Assembly (NCBI GenBank): GCA_002372815.1
Contig: DFIR01000078.1
Span: 20,586-68,599 of the forward strand
Origin: Lachnospiraceae bacterium UBA3692
Lineage (GTDB): Bacteria; Bacillota; Clostridia; Lachnospirales; Lachnospiraceae
Direction: 5' to 3'
Length of the DNA: 48,014 nucleotides
Shown here: positions 1-7,931 of the stretch, piece by piece
Layout of the letters: each line of letters opens with the position of its first letter
Numbering within the stretch: the first letter of the stretch is position 1
Translations under genes and position numbers: made by a program
The notes under the pieces: model-generated
Told to the model about the DNA's origin: nothing
The model's database searches: none
Seen by the model: the letters and a program-made list of their open reading frames with translations, nothing else

Positions 1-315
1 CTCTGCCGCGGTCATTTCCTCCGCAGCTGCAGGCAGTTCCTCTGCTGCGGGCAGTTCCTCCGCCGCGGCAGTTTCCGTCTCCGGGAACGCCGCATCCTCC
101 GGCAGGGTCTCCGACGGTCTCTCTTCCTCCGGGGTCGCAGACGCCTCTGCCTCCGCCGTCCTTCTGCGGCGCATCATCTCCGAGACCTTTTTGAGCGCCT
201 CGATCTGCTGCGCATCCTCGAGCCTGTCCTGCGGACGGATCCGGACCACCGCGCCGCAGTGGCTGCAGATCTCGGCGTTGTCCGGCAGTTTCGATTGGCA
301 ATTCATACAGATCAT
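1..315 (-). CDS. Zinc-ribbon protein, 3' end outside window
   Basis: Only the first 105 codons are visible; the frame is still open at position 1. The ATG at 315 is preceded by an in-frame TGA and purine-rich sequence; a second in-frame ATG lies at 306. The N-terminus carries a compact zinc ribbon, two CxnC knuckles (MNCQSKLPDNAEICSHCG). A basic stretch follows (MMRRRR), then a low-complexity tail rich in Glu, Ala and Pro. This layout is common in Clostridial membrane or regulatory proteins of unknown role whose membrane part follows the tail, but that part is not in the window. No function is assigned. A good promoter lies just upstream, overlapping the hslO stop codon. Confidence 0.7.
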   Translation of the reverse strand, partial: MICMNCQSKLPDNAEICSHCGAVVRIRPQDRLEDAQQIEALKKVSEMMRRRRTAEAEASATPEEERPSETLPEDAAFPETETAAAEELPAAEELPAAAEEMTAAE

Positions 316-378
316 TTCGTCTTCGTCCTCGATCCCTCAGTATTTGCAGATCTGCCCCTGTCAGGGCAGTACAAATTA

Positions 379-408
379 TTTATACGCCCGCGCGATCAGG
401 GTTGTCAA
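379..408 (-). promoter_or_regulatory. Promoter of the zinc-ribbon gene
   Basis: On the minus strand a perfect -35 TTGACA (403-408) and a -10 TATAAA (379-384) are separated by 18 bp. The -35 box overlaps the hslO stop codon (405-407), so the downstream gene can be transcribed independently of hslO. Predicted from consensus only. Confidence 0.6.
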
Positions 409-1349
409 TGAAGCGCCTCCCCCTCGTCCCGCAGGGTGTCCCTGCTGACAGGCTGCGCCTTCGGAAGCATCCGCACCAGGTCCTCCCTGGTGAAAACATA
501 TTTCCGGCCGCAGAACTGGCAGGCCATCTCCACGTCCCGGTCCTCCTCGATGAGGCTCCGCAGCTCGTCCGGCCCGAGCAGGATCAGCCCCTTCTCGCAC
601 CTCTCCCTGCTGCAGTTGCAGGAGAAAGAAGCGGGAATTCTCTCCGTGAAGACCGGATCCAGGCCCTCCAGGACCTTCCCGAGCATCGAAGTGGGCGTCT
701 CCCCGGCGGAGAGCATCTCCGTCACGGAAGGCAGCGCCCGCAGGTTCTGCTCCAGCTTCGCGATCACATTTTCTCCCGCCCCGGGCATGAGCTGCACGAC
801 GAAACCGCCCGCCTGCAGCACCGACAGGTCCGTCCCCACGAGCACGCCGAGACCGACCGTCGAGGGGATCTGTTCCGACTCCGCGTAGTAGTAGGTGAGA
901 TCCTCCGCGATCTCGCCGCTGCGCAGCGCGATCTGGCCGATATAGGGGTCCTTGAGGCCCAGGTCGCGGATCACGGTCAGTGTTCCCCGGCCGACGGCGC
1001 CGCCGACGTCCAGATGTCCGGGCGTCCGCTCCGGAAGATCCGCCTCCGGGTGGTGCACATAGCCTTTGACGTGCCCCTGGTTGTCAGCGGTGACCACGAT
1101 CCCGCCGAGCGGGCCGTCCCCGTCGATCTTGATCGTCAGCAGGTCCTCCGCGGACTTGAGCATGTCCGCCATCATCAGCGCGCCGCACATGGTCCTGCCC
1201 AGGGCAGCGGTCGCCGTGGCGCTGGTCCCGTGGGCCAGTCTCGCCTGCTCCGTCAGGTCCCTTCCCGTCACGGCGAAGGCGCGCACCTGCGCGTCCGCCG
1301 CATATGCGCGCACGATATGGTCCTGTCTGTCCGGTCCGTTCTGTTCCAT
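405..1349 (-). CDS. hslO: Hsp33 redox-regulated chaperone
   Basis: Cytoplasmic holdase chaperone activated by oxidative unfolding, which protects proteins during disulfide stress. The C-terminal redox switch is intact: CNC (about residues 244-246) and CQFC (about 277-280) give the CxC-x27-32-CxxC zinc-binding pattern of the family. The 314-residue length is slightly above the usual 290 or so. The frame stays open upstream to 1613 inside the MATE gene, but the Hsp33 homology begins at ATG 1349 (MEQNGPDRQDHIVRAYAA), which has GGAGGAAGG upstream. It starts 38 bp after the MATE stop, so the two are probably co-transcribed. Confidence 0.95.
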   Translation of the reverse strand: MEQNGPDRQDHIVRAYAADAQVRAFAVTGRDLTEQARLAHGTSATATAALGRTMCGALMMADMLKSAEDLLTIKIDGDGPLGGIVVTADNQGHVKGYVHHPEADLPERTPGHLDVGGAVGRGTLTVIRDLGLKDPYIGQIALRSGEIAEDLTYYYAESEQIPSTVGLGVLVGTDLSVLQAGGFVVQLMPGAGENVIAKLEQNLRALPSVTEMLSAGETPTSMLGKVLEGLDPVFTERIPASFSCNCSRERCEKGLILLGPDELRSLIEEDRDVEMACQFCGRKYVFTREDLVRMLPKAQPVSRDTLRDEGEALH

Positions 1350-1387
1350 CTCTATATACCTTCCTCCGCGGGTCTGTCCGCCGCGGG

Positions 1388-2743
1388 TCATTCCATAAGT
1401 CGCAGCTCCGACCGGGCCATCGGCACGGCCAGCAGGAACGAGAGCACATCCGCCCACGCCTGCGTCATCTCCACGCCCGCCAGCCCGAAGAGCCGCGGGA
1501 GGATCAGGATCAGCGGGATGAAGAAGATCCCGTTGCGCGCCGAGGAGGTGATCGATGCCTTCATGCCTTTGCCCATGGACTGCAGCATCATGTTGGTCAT
1601 GACGGTCGTACACAGAAGCGGCAGGGCAACCGCCTGCCAGCGCAGGGCGCTCGTGCCCACCGCAATGACCTCCGGGTCATCCCGGAAGACCGCGACGATC
1701 CGCGGCGCGAACCCGATGCACAGGGCCGCCATCGCCGCGAGGAACACCGTCCCCAGTCTGATGCAGTAGAAGAAGCCTTCCTTCACCCTTCCCGTCAGGC
1801 CGGCCCCGTAGTTGAAGGAGCACACCGGCTGGTAGCCCTGGCCGAAGCCGATCATCGCGGAGCTGGTCAGCATCAGGATCCTGGTCACGACGGACATGCC
1901 CGCGATCGCCGCGTCGCCGCCCGCGCTCCCGGCCGCCTTGTTGAGCAGCATCGTCGCCGCGGCCGCCAGTCCCTGCCGGAACAGCGAGGGAAGGCCGCCG
2001 TTGAGGATCTCCCCGATGTAGTGGGCATTCAGCCGCACGTCCCTGAGGCGCAGGTGGATGTTCTCCCCTCTGGAGCTGCCGATCAGCAGTACCAGGAAGC
2101 TGACAGCCTGCCCGCAGACCGTGGCGACCGCCGCGCCGGCGGTCCCCATCCCGAAGACGAAGATCAGCAGCGGGTCCAGGCCGATATTCATGACGGCGCC
2201 GCACAGCAGGCCGACCATCGCGTACATGGCGCTCCCCTGGAAGCGCAGCTGATTGTTGATCACGAACTGCCCGGTCATGAAGGGCGCGCCCAGCAGGATG
2301 ATCCGCAGGTAGCTCTTGCAGTCCGCCATCGTCGTCTCCGTGGCGCCGATCAGTCTGCAGAGGTCCTCCAGACGCAGGATGCCGGCCGCAGCCGTCACCG
2401 CGCCGATGATGAGCGCCAGCGCGAAGCCCGTGGACGCCATTTCGTCCGCTTCCCGCTGCTTCCCCGCCCCGAGCATCCGCGACAGGTAATTGCCGGATCC
2501 GTGGCCGCACATGAACCCCAGCGCCTGGATCACCGCCATCACCGAAAATGCGAGCCCCACCGCCGCCGTCGCCTGCGTGGAGATCCGTCCCACGAAGAAG
2601 GTGTCCGCGGTGTTGTAGATGCCCGTCACGAGCATGCTGATGATCGTGGGCACCGCCAGCCGGTTGATCAGCTGCGGGACCGGCGTCTCCGTCATCTGTA
2701 TGTAGCGCGCGCTTCCGACGCCTCTGCTGTCTGATCCGTTCAA
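1388..2743 (-). CDS. MATE family efflux transporter
   Basis: Multidrug and toxin extrusion transporter of about 451 residues, with the roughly 12 hydrophobic segments expected of the family. The N-terminal region (INRLAVPTIISMLVTGIYN followed by TADTFFVGRIS) is the typical first helix and loop of Clostridial MATE proteins. It would couple Na+ or H+ entry to drug or metabolite export at the cytoplasmic membrane; the substrate cannot be read from sequence. The chosen start is TTG 2743, with AGGA seven bases upstream; an ATG at 2695 (MTETPVPQ) is possible but has a poor ribosome site. It lies upstream of hslO in the same direction. Confidence 0.9.
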   Translation of the reverse strand: MNGSDSRGVGSARYIQMTETPVPQLINRLAVPTIISMLVTGIYNTADTFFVGRISTQATAAVGLAFSVMAVIQALGFMCGHGSGNYLSRMLGAGKQREADEMASTGFALALIIGAVTAAAGILRLEDLCRLIGATETTMADCKSYLRIILLGAPFMTGQFVINNQLRFQGSAMYAMVGLLCGAVMNIGLDPLLIFVFGMGTAGAAVATVCGQAVSFLVLLIGSSRGENIHLRLRDVRLNAHYIGEILNGGLPSLFRQGLAAAATMLLNKAAGSAGGDAAIAGMSVVTRILMLTSSAMIGFGQGYQPVCSFNYGAGLTGRVKEGFFYCIRLGTVFLAAMAALCIGFAPRIVAVFRDDPEVIAVGTSALRWQAVALPLLCTTVMTNMMLQSMGKGMKASITSSARNGIFFIPLILILPRLFGLAGVEMTQAWADVLSFLLAVPMARSELRLME

Positions 2744-2849
2744 TCGTTCCTACCGTCCTGTCTCATTCTGTGACCCGCAAATAACGACAGCATCCCGCAG
2801 GCCCCCCGCCGGCAGATGCCGGCAGCATTTCCTGCAGGATGTGATGTCT

Positions 2850-2869
2850 CCGGCGCCGCAGGGCGCCGG
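2850..2869 (-). terminator. GC-rich hairpin after ftsH
   Basis: A perfect 8-bp stem (CCGGCGCC / GGCGCCGG) with a 4-base loop lies 12 bases after the ftsH stop. There is no U-run, so it may act as a weak terminator or as an mRNA 3'-end stabiliser for the hup-to-ftsH transcript. Confidence 0.45.
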
Positions 2870-2880
2870 CTGCTGTCCGG

Positions 2881-4743
2881 TCAGTCCTCCTTCGCCTCCT
2901 GTTGGCGCTGTGCCTTGATCTCATCGAAAAGGGCGTCGAACTCTTCGCCCGTGACCTTCTCCTTCTCCATCAGGAGCGCGGCGGTCCGGTCGAGCACGTC
3001 CCGGTTCGCCTCGATGATCTCCCGCGCCTTCGTATAGCACTCGCGGATGATCCGGTTCACTTCCTTGTCGATCTCCCCGCTCATGAGCTCGCTGTAGCGC
3101 GCCTCATGTCCCAGGTCGTAGCCGAGGAAGACGTCCTCTCCCCCGGACTCGTAGTTGATCGTGCCGATCGCCGGGGACATGCCGTAGCGGGTCACCATCT
3201 GTCTCGCGATGCCGGTCGCCTGCTTGATGTCCGCCGAGGCGCCGGTCGTGATGTCGTCGAGCACGAGTTCCTCGGCGATGCGTCCGCCCAGGCTCACCAT
3301 GATCTCCTCCAGCATCCTGCCGCGGGTCATGTACATCCGGTCCTTCTCCGGCAGCTGCATCGTGTAGCCGCCGGCGCCCATGCCGGTCGGAATGACGGAG
3401 ATCGTATAGACCTTGCCGACGTTCGGCAGCTCGTGGAAGAGGATCGCGTGGCCGGTCTCGTGGAAGGCCGTGATCCGCTTCTCCTCGTCGGAGATGATGT
3501 GGCTCTTCTTCTCCCGGCCGATGCCGACCTTGATGAAGGCCTCCCGGATGTCCGCCTGCGTCACGAACTGTCTGTCCGCCCTGGCCGCGCCGATCGCAGC
3601 TTCATTCAGGAGATTCTCGAGGTCCGCGCCGGTGAAGCCGGCCGTGGTCCTGGCGATCTCCTGCAGGTCGACGTCGTCTCCCATGGAGCGGCGCCGCGCA
3701 TGCACGCGCAGGATCTCCTCCCTGCCCTTGACGTCCGGGCGTCCGACGGAGATCTTCCGGTCGAAACGGCCGGGGCGCAGGATGGCGGGATCCAGGATAT
3801 CCACCCGGTTGGTCGCCGCCATGACGATGATGCCCTCGTTCACGCCGAAGCCGTCCATCTCCACGAGCAGCTGGTTGAGCGTCTGCTCGCGCTCGTCGTG
3901 GGAACCGCCGAGGCCGGTGCCGCGCCTTCTGGCGACGGCGTCGATCTCATCGATGAAGACGATGCAGGGCGCGTTCCTCTTGGCCTCGTCGAACATGTCG
4001 CGGACACGGGACGCGCCGACGCCGACGAACATCTCCACGAAGTCCGAGCCGGAGATCGAGAAGAACGGGACGCCCGCCTCGCCCGCGACGGCCTTGGCCA
4101 GGAGCGTCTTGCCGGTGCCGGGGGCACCCTCCAGCAGGACACCTTTGGGGATCCTCGCGCCGACTTTCGTATATTTGCCCGGATCCTTCAGGAAATCGAT
4201 GATCTCCTCCAGGTCCTCCTTCTCCTCATCCAGTCCCGCGACGTCCTTCAGCGTCACGTTCGTGCTGCCGGTGAGGCGGGCCTTGCTCTTGCCGAAGTTC
4301 ATCATCCGCGCGTTGGCGCCGCCGCCCATGCTCTGGTTCATCAGCAGATAGAAGAAGAACATGCACACCGCGACGGTGAGCAGCATAGGCAGTACATTCG
4401 TGAGAAAAGAGCCGTCCCCCGGGATATCCGTCACGGTCGGGACGATCCCGTAATCCGCGGCGGCGACTTCAAAGGCCTTGACGTCCGTCACATACAGTGT
4501 CTCCCGGTCCCCGCCGGTCGTGACGATCACCGCGTAGCCGGTGTCGTTGTACCGGTTCGGTGTGATCCGGATGCTCTCGATCTCCCCGCTCTCCGCCTGT
4601 TTCCGGAAGGATTCCGACGTGTACGCCTCTTTCTGCGTGGAAAGGGAATTCCGCAGCAGAGGGGAGAAGACCATCATGAACAGCACCAGCACCAGCAGCG
4701 GGAGCAGGTAACTCCGATTGTTCCCTGAAAACCTGTTATCCAA
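2881..4743 (-). CDS. ftsH: ATP-dependent zinc metalloprotease FtsH
   Basis: Membrane-anchored AAA+ protease that degrades misfolded membrane proteins and short-lived regulators. Two membrane segments (about residues 11-29 and 112-135) flank the external domain. The AAA+ module has Walker A GAPGTGKT (206-213), Walker B IVFIDEID (261-268) and the second region of homology (ATNRVDILDPAILRPGRFDR). The zinc site is HETGH (428-432), with Thr where most FtsH have Ala, still a valid HExxH. Length 620 residues is usual. The start is TTG 4743 with GGAGGTG at good spacing. It is the last gene of the tilS-hpt-ftsH group, 14 bp after hpt. Confidence 0.97.
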   Translation of the reverse strand: MDNRFSGNNRSYLLPLLVLVLFMMVFSPLLRNSLSTQKEAYTSESFRKQAESGEIESIRITPNRYNDTGYAVIVTTGGDRETLYVTDVKAFEVAAADYGIVPTVTDIPGDGSFLTNVLPMLLTVAVCMFFFYLLMNQSMGGGANARMMNFGKSKARLTGSTNVTLKDVAGLDEEKEDLEEIIDFLKDPGKYTKVGARIPKGVLLEGAPGTGKTLLAKAVAGEAGVPFFSISGSDFVEMFVGVGASRVRDMFDEAKRNAPCIVFIDEIDAVARRRGTGLGGSHDEREQTLNQLLVEMDGFGVNEGIIVMAATNRVDILDPAILRPGRFDRKISVGRPDVKGREEILRVHARRRSMGDDVDLQEIARTTAGFTGADLENLLNEAAIGAARADRQFVTQADIREAFIKVGIGREKKSHIISDEEKRITAFHETGHAILFHELPNVGKVYTISVIPTGMGAGGYTMQLPEKDRMYMTRGRMLEEIMVSLGGRIAEELVLDDITTGASADIKQATGIARQMVTRYGMSPAIGTINYESGGEDVFLGYDLGHEARYSELMSGEIDKEVNRIIRECYTKAREIIEANRDVLDRTAALLMEKEKVTGEEFDALFDEIKAQRQQEAKED

Positions 4744-4757
4744 AAAGCACCTCCGGA

Positions 4758-5288
4758 TCAGTCCTCCGTGAAACGGACCACACCGATATACGGCAGGTTC
4801 CTGTATCTCTGGTCATAGTCCATCCCGTACCCGACGACGAACTTGTCCGGGATCTCGAAGCCGACGTAGTCCATGTCCAGGTCCACGACGCGCCGCTCCG
4901 GCTTGTCCAGAAGCGTGCAGTAGCGGATCGACTTCGCCATGCGGTCCTTGAAGAGCTCGGTCAGGTAATTGACGGTGCGCCCGGAGTCCACGATGTCCTC
5001 GACGACCAGCACGTCCTTGCCCTCCAGGGGCTCGTCCAGGTCCTTCACGATCCGCACGATGCCGCTCGATTTGGTGGAGGATCCGTAGCTGGAGACCGAC
5101 ATGAAGTCCATGGAGACCGGCACGGTGATGCGCTTGGCCAGTTCGCACATGAAGAAAGCGGCGCCTTTCAGGACGCCCACCAGGTGGACCTGCCTGCCCT
5201 CGTAATCCTTGGAGATCTGCGCGCCGAGCGCACGGATCTTCGCATCAACTTCCTCCTCCGGAATGAGCACTTCGATCGTTTCTTTCAT
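4758..5288 (-). CDS. hpt: Hypoxanthine phosphoribosyltransferase
   Basis: Purine salvage enzyme that transfers the ribose phosphate of PRPP to hypoxanthine or guanine to give IMP or GMP. The PRPP-binding loop DVLVVEDIVDSGRT (about residues 92-105) and the C-terminal base-binding stretch (DYVGFEIPDKFVVGYGMDY) are intact. The 176-residue length is usual. The ATG at 5288 is preferred over an upstream GTG at 5312 because GGAGGGATAAG lies directly before it. That ribosome site sits within the last codons of tilS, so tilS and hpt are almost certainly translationally coupled, as in many Firmicutes. Confidence 0.96.
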   Translation of the reverse strand: MKETIEVLIPEEEVDAKIRALGAQISKDYEGRQVHLVGVLKGAAFFMCELAKRITVPVSMDFMSVSSYGSSTKSSGIVRIVKDLDEPLEGKDVLVVEDIVDSGRTVNYLTELFKDRMAKSIRYCTLLDKPERRVVDLDMDYVGFEIPDKFVVGYGMDYDQRYRNLPYIGVVRFTED

Positions 5289-5289
5289 C

Positions 5290-6822
5290 TTATCCCTCCA
5301 TAGTCTGTTCACTTGCCGACGGCGTCTGCGGCGCGCGGAGCGAGATCTCCAGGATCCGTCTCGTCTGCGCCCCGACCTTCATGCCGGCGTGGATCCGCTG
5401 TCCGGGGACCCACAGGATCTCCCGTCCGGAAGCCGGCAGGACGACTCTGTCCCGGACGGATGCCGGGATCTTCGCGTCGATCATGAGCCTCGCGAGGCTC
5501 TTGTAGACGCAGCCGTCCGCTTCTGCCCTGCCCCCCGCCGGTTCCATGCCGATCCGGTCCCCGGGAAGCCGGGTGCGCAGTGTCGGAAGCGAAGCTATTT
5601 TATCATAATCCAGCCATTTCGTATACTTGTTTTCCGGCGGGGATGCCGTCCGGAGGCTGCCGGTCCCTGTCTCCCCGCAGAACTGCTCCGCCGTGAGCAC
5701 GCGCATCCGGTACCTGTCCGCGGACAGGGGCAGGAGAAAACTCTCTCCCGCGCTTTCTGCCTCCCGCTGCGCCGCCGCATCCGTCTCCCCTCCGCGGAGG
5801 ATCCGCAGCGAGTCATATTCCTTCACGGCGCGCAGGCCGTACGGAAGGTCCAGCGAGCCGCTCCCGCCCGCCGCGCAGAGTCTCTGCAGGGCCTGCACGT
5901 GAAGCGCCGTGAGGTCCTTCTTCCTCCCCGCCGCCTCTGCGAGCAGCGCATAGAGAACACGTCTCTGCAGGAGGGGGGCTTCCCGCAGCAGCTGTCCGAC
6001 ACGGATCTCCTGCGCCGGAGGCGCGCCGTCCGCATCCGCCGCTGCAGGGCTGTCAGGACTGCCTCCGGTGCGGCACCGCCGCATCGCCTCCTCCGTCTGC
6101 TGCCGCAGGTAGGCCTCGGTCTCCGCCGCCTCCTGTGCGAACTGCGCCAGGTGCAGGCCTGTCTCCGCATTGATGTGCTCCGTCAGCGCCGGCAGGATCT
6201 CCCTGCGGAGATAATTGCGCGCGTACCGTGTGTCCTCGTTCGTCTCGTCCTCGCACCAGCAGGCCCCGCGAGAGGTCAGGTACGCCTCGATCTCCTCTCT
6301 CGTGCACTCCAGGAGGGGCCGGATGATCCGCCCGGAGGACGGCTGCATGCCCGCAGCGCCCGCGAGACGGCTCCCGCGGCAGAGCCTGAACAGCACCGTC
6401 TCCGCCTGGTCCTCCCTGTGGTGGGCGGCCGCGATCTTCACCGGCGGCCCTTCCGGTCCTTCCGACCTCTCCCATGCCTCACAGAGTTCCTCCAGCGCGC
6501 GGTAGCGGAGCAGGCGGGCGGTCTCCTCGATGCCTGTCCCGTCCGCGGCGGCGTGTGCCGGCACATCTACGCGGCGCGTCTCACAGGGGACTCCCAGCTG
6601 TGCGCAGAGCTGCTCCACGAATGCGCTGTCCCTGTCCGCGGTCTCCCGGAGGCCGTGGTGGATATGCGCCGCGCGCAGTCCGATCTCTCCCCTGCGGCTG
6701 AGCTCCGCGAGAATATAAAGAAGACACACGGAATCCGCGCCGCCGGAGACGGCTGCAAGCACCCTGTCTCCTGACCGCACCAGTCCGTGCGTCCTCATCC
6801 ATCTCTCAATGCGTCTCTGCAT
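5290..6822 (-). CDS. tilS: tRNA(Ile) lysidine synthetase
   Basis: Modifies C34 of the CAU-anticodon tRNA-Ile to lysidine, changing both its charging and its codon reading. The PP-loop motif SGGADS (about residues 26-31) that binds ATP is clear, followed by HIHHGLRETADRDS, which is typical of TilS. The C-terminal part (TRLPGDRIGMEPAGGRA and onward) matches the TilS C-terminal domain. Length 510 residues is a little long but in range. The ribosome site before ATG 6822 is weak; the next in-frame ATG, at 6798, would leave the domain intact. It ends one base before the hpt start codon. Confidence 0.95.
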   Translation of the reverse strand: MQRRIERWMRTHGLVRSGDRVLAAVSGGADSVCLLYILAELSRRGEIGLRAAHIHHGLRETADRDSAFVEQLCAQLGVPCETRRVDVPAHAAADGTGIEETARLLRYRALEELCEAWERSEGPEGPPVKIAAAHHREDQAETVLFRLCRGSRLAGAAGMQPSSGRIIRPLLECTREEIEAYLTSRGACWCEDETNEDTRYARNYLRREILPALTEHINAETGLHLAQFAQEAAETEAYLRQQTEEAMRRCRTGGSPDSPAAADADGAPPAQEIRVGQLLREAPLLQRRVLYALLAEAAGRKKDLTALHVQALQRLCAAGGSGSLDLPYGLRAVKEYDSLRILRGGETDAAAQREAESAGESFLLPLSADRYRMRVLTAEQFCGETGTGSLRTASPPENKYTKWLDYDKIASLPTLRTRLPGDRIGMEPAGGRAEADGCVYKSLARLMIDAKIPASVRDRVVLPASGREILWVPGQRIHAGMKVGAQTRRILEISLRAPQTPSASEQTMEG

Positions 6823-6837
6823 TCCGTTACCGCCCGC

Positions 6838-7146
6838 CTAGCGGGTCCCCTCCTCCCGGAAGATGACCTCGCCCTCCTTGACCAGGCCGAGCTTATCCCG
6901 CGCGATCTGCTCGATGAACTCATTCGTGCGGGTGAAATGCCGGTACTCCTCGATCTGCTCCGCCCGTTCCTGCTCCTTGAGGATCTCTTCCTGCAGCTGC
7001 ACCTTGCGCGCCTTGTTCTCGCGCAGCTTCCGGTACAGTCCCAGACTGCTTCCGGCGACCGCGACCATCATGATCACCACCACCAGAAATGCCAGGAACA
7101 TGCTCACTCTGTTCTGTCTGTTCAGCGAACCCGCATCCTGCTTCAA
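6838..7146 (-). CDS. divIC: Septum formation initiator, DivIC/FtsL type
   Basis: Short bitopic membrane protein of the division complex. It has 102 residues: a basic cytoplasmic N-terminus, one membrane helix (about 16-36, MFLAFLVVVIMMVAVAGSS), then a coiled coil rich in Glu, Lys and Gln (about 40-72), and the characteristic end (EFIEQIARDKLGLVKEGEV). The start is TTG 7146 with GAGG seven bases upstream. It sits between rqcP and tilS, the conserved place of divIC in Firmicutes. No yabP, yabQ, yabR or spoIIE lies around it. Confidence 0.93.
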   Translation of the reverse strand: MKQDAGSLNRQNRVSMFLAFLVVVIMMVAVAGSSLGLYRKLRENKARKVQLQEEILKEQERAEQIEEYRHFTRTNEFIEQIARDKLGLVKEGEVIFREEGTR

Positions 7147-7196
7147 GCTCTTACCTCATTCTTCCGGATATGCCGGTGCGTGGACCTCCGCCCTTC

Positions 7197-7436
7197 TCAG
7201 AGATAGCGGAACATCTCTCCGGCCGCCTCCTTGCGGACGTTGTCCTGCACAAGGAGCACCTCGGCCCGCGTCTCTCTGTCTCCGAAGGAGATGCCGATCA
7301 CGTCGCCGGGCTTCACCTCCGCGGAGGCGCGCGCGACCTTGCCGTTGAGCGTCACGCGCCCTGCGTCGCAGGCCTCGTTGGCGACCGTGCGTCTCTTGAT
7401 CAGTCTCGATACTTTCAGATATTTGTCCAGTCTCAT
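7197..7436 (-). CDS. rqcP: S4-domain RNA-binding protein RqcP
   Basis: 79-residue stand-alone S4 domain (MRLDKYLKVSRLIKRRTVAN, then GRVTLNGKVARASAEVKPGD). The Bacillus homologue (YabO/RqcP) works with RqcH to add alanine tails to nascent chains on stalled large ribosomal subunits. The frame is open up to 7508, but the S4 domain starts at ATG 7436; no strong ribosome site is visible before it. A stem-loop (7447-7464) lies immediately upstream and a perfect palindrome (7473-7496) separates it from hup. Confidence 0.92.
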   Translation of the reverse strand: MRLDKYLKVSRLIKRRTVANEACDAGRVTLNGKVARASAEVKPGDVIGISFGDRETRAEVLLVQDNVRKEAAGEMFRYL

Positions 7437-7446
7437 ACTCTGTCGG

Positions 7447-7464
7447 TCCGGGGCAGTCCCCGGA
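7447..7464 (-). other. Stem-loop upstream of rqcP
   Basis: A 7-bp stem (TCCGGGG / CCCCGGA) with loop CAGT lies just before the rqcP start codon in the hup-rqcP gap. It may limit access of ribosomes to rqcP or form part of a tandem termination structure with the palindrome at 7473-7496. Confidence 0.4.
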
Positions 7465-7472
7465 TAAGGATA

Positions 7473-7496
7473 CAGCCCGGAGCTAGCTCCGGGCTG
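7473..7496 (-). terminator. Perfect palindrome after hup, likely partial terminator
   Basis: A 24-bp perfect palindrome with centre CCGGAGCTAGCTCCGG lies 31 bp after the hup stop. The transcript would form an 11-bp stem, but it is followed by TATCCTTATCC rather than a U-run. This suggests incomplete termination, which would let abundant hup mRNA be made with some read-through into rqcP-divIC-tilS. Confidence 0.5.
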
Positions 7497-7527
7497 CGCT
7501 GTTATCATCCGAAATCCCTGATCCGTC

Positions 7528-7800
7528 TCAGTTGAGCGCTTCCTTCAGGGCCTTGCCGGCCTTGAACTTGGGAGACTTGGAAGCCGGGATAAACATAGGC
7601 GCGCCAGTGCGGGGATCATGGCCGTCTCTTGCAGGTCTCTCACTCACTTCGAAAGTGCCGAAACCGACGATCTGCACCTTCTCACCCTTCGCGAGTTCCT
7701 CGGCAACAGTATCGGTGAACGCCTTCAGCGCCTTCTCAGAATCCTTCTTGGACAGCCCGGCCTTCTCTGCAACGGCTGCAATGATCTCAGTCTTATTCAT
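7528..7800 (-). CDS. hup: DNA-binding protein HU
   Basis: Small nucleoid protein that bends and compacts DNA. Its 90 residues match the family closely: N-terminal MNKTEIIAAVAEKAGLSKKD, the arm region GFGTFEVSERPARDGHDPRT, and the C-terminal FKAGKALKEALN. The ribosome site GGAGGTTTAAAAA precedes ATG 7800. A separate promoter lies at 7852-7880. In Clostridia hup commonly heads the rqcP/yabO cluster, as here. Confidence 0.97.
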   Translation of the reverse strand: MNKTEIIAAVAEKAGLSKKDSEKALKAFTDTVAEELAKGEKVQIVGFGTFEVSERPARDGHDPRTGAPMFIPASKSPKFKAGKALKEALN

Positions 7801-7851
7801 TTTTTAAACCTCCATACCTACCGTGTAACCTCTTTTTTCAGTGTCAAAAAT

Positions 7852-7880
7852 ACTTTATAACGAGTGACACCCTTTGTCAA
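7852..7880 (-). promoter_or_regulatory. hup: hup promoter
   Basis: Minus-strand -35 TTGACA (7875-7880). The -10 is either TAAAGT (7852-7857, 17-bp spacing) or the overlapping TATAAA (7854-7859, 15-bp spacing). A second TTGACA occurs at 7842-7847 without a convincing -10. The leader is AT-rich, unlike the surrounding sequence. Confidence 0.6.
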
Positions 7881-7931
7881 CATTCACGCCCTGCAGAAAC
7901 CCGGCGGAAACCCTAAAAAGTTTCGAAATTC

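Noticed and set aside
1350..1613. Hsp33 with an 88-residue N-terminal extension
   Set aside because: The extra frame is antiparallel-free but lies within the MATE gene in another frame, is Asp/His/Arg/Ala-rich, and a good ribosome site and the family start are at 1349.
2902..4728. Long plus-strand frame antisense to ftsH, and similar long frames antisense to uvrA, cca, proS, recD2, permeases and others
   Set aside because: High GC content in the third codon position makes long mirror frames. Their products are Arg/His/Asp/Val-rich with no domain, whereas the opposite strand encodes clear families.
7842..7847. Second TTGACA box as an extra hup promoter
   Set aside because: No acceptable -10 occurs at the right distance downstream.
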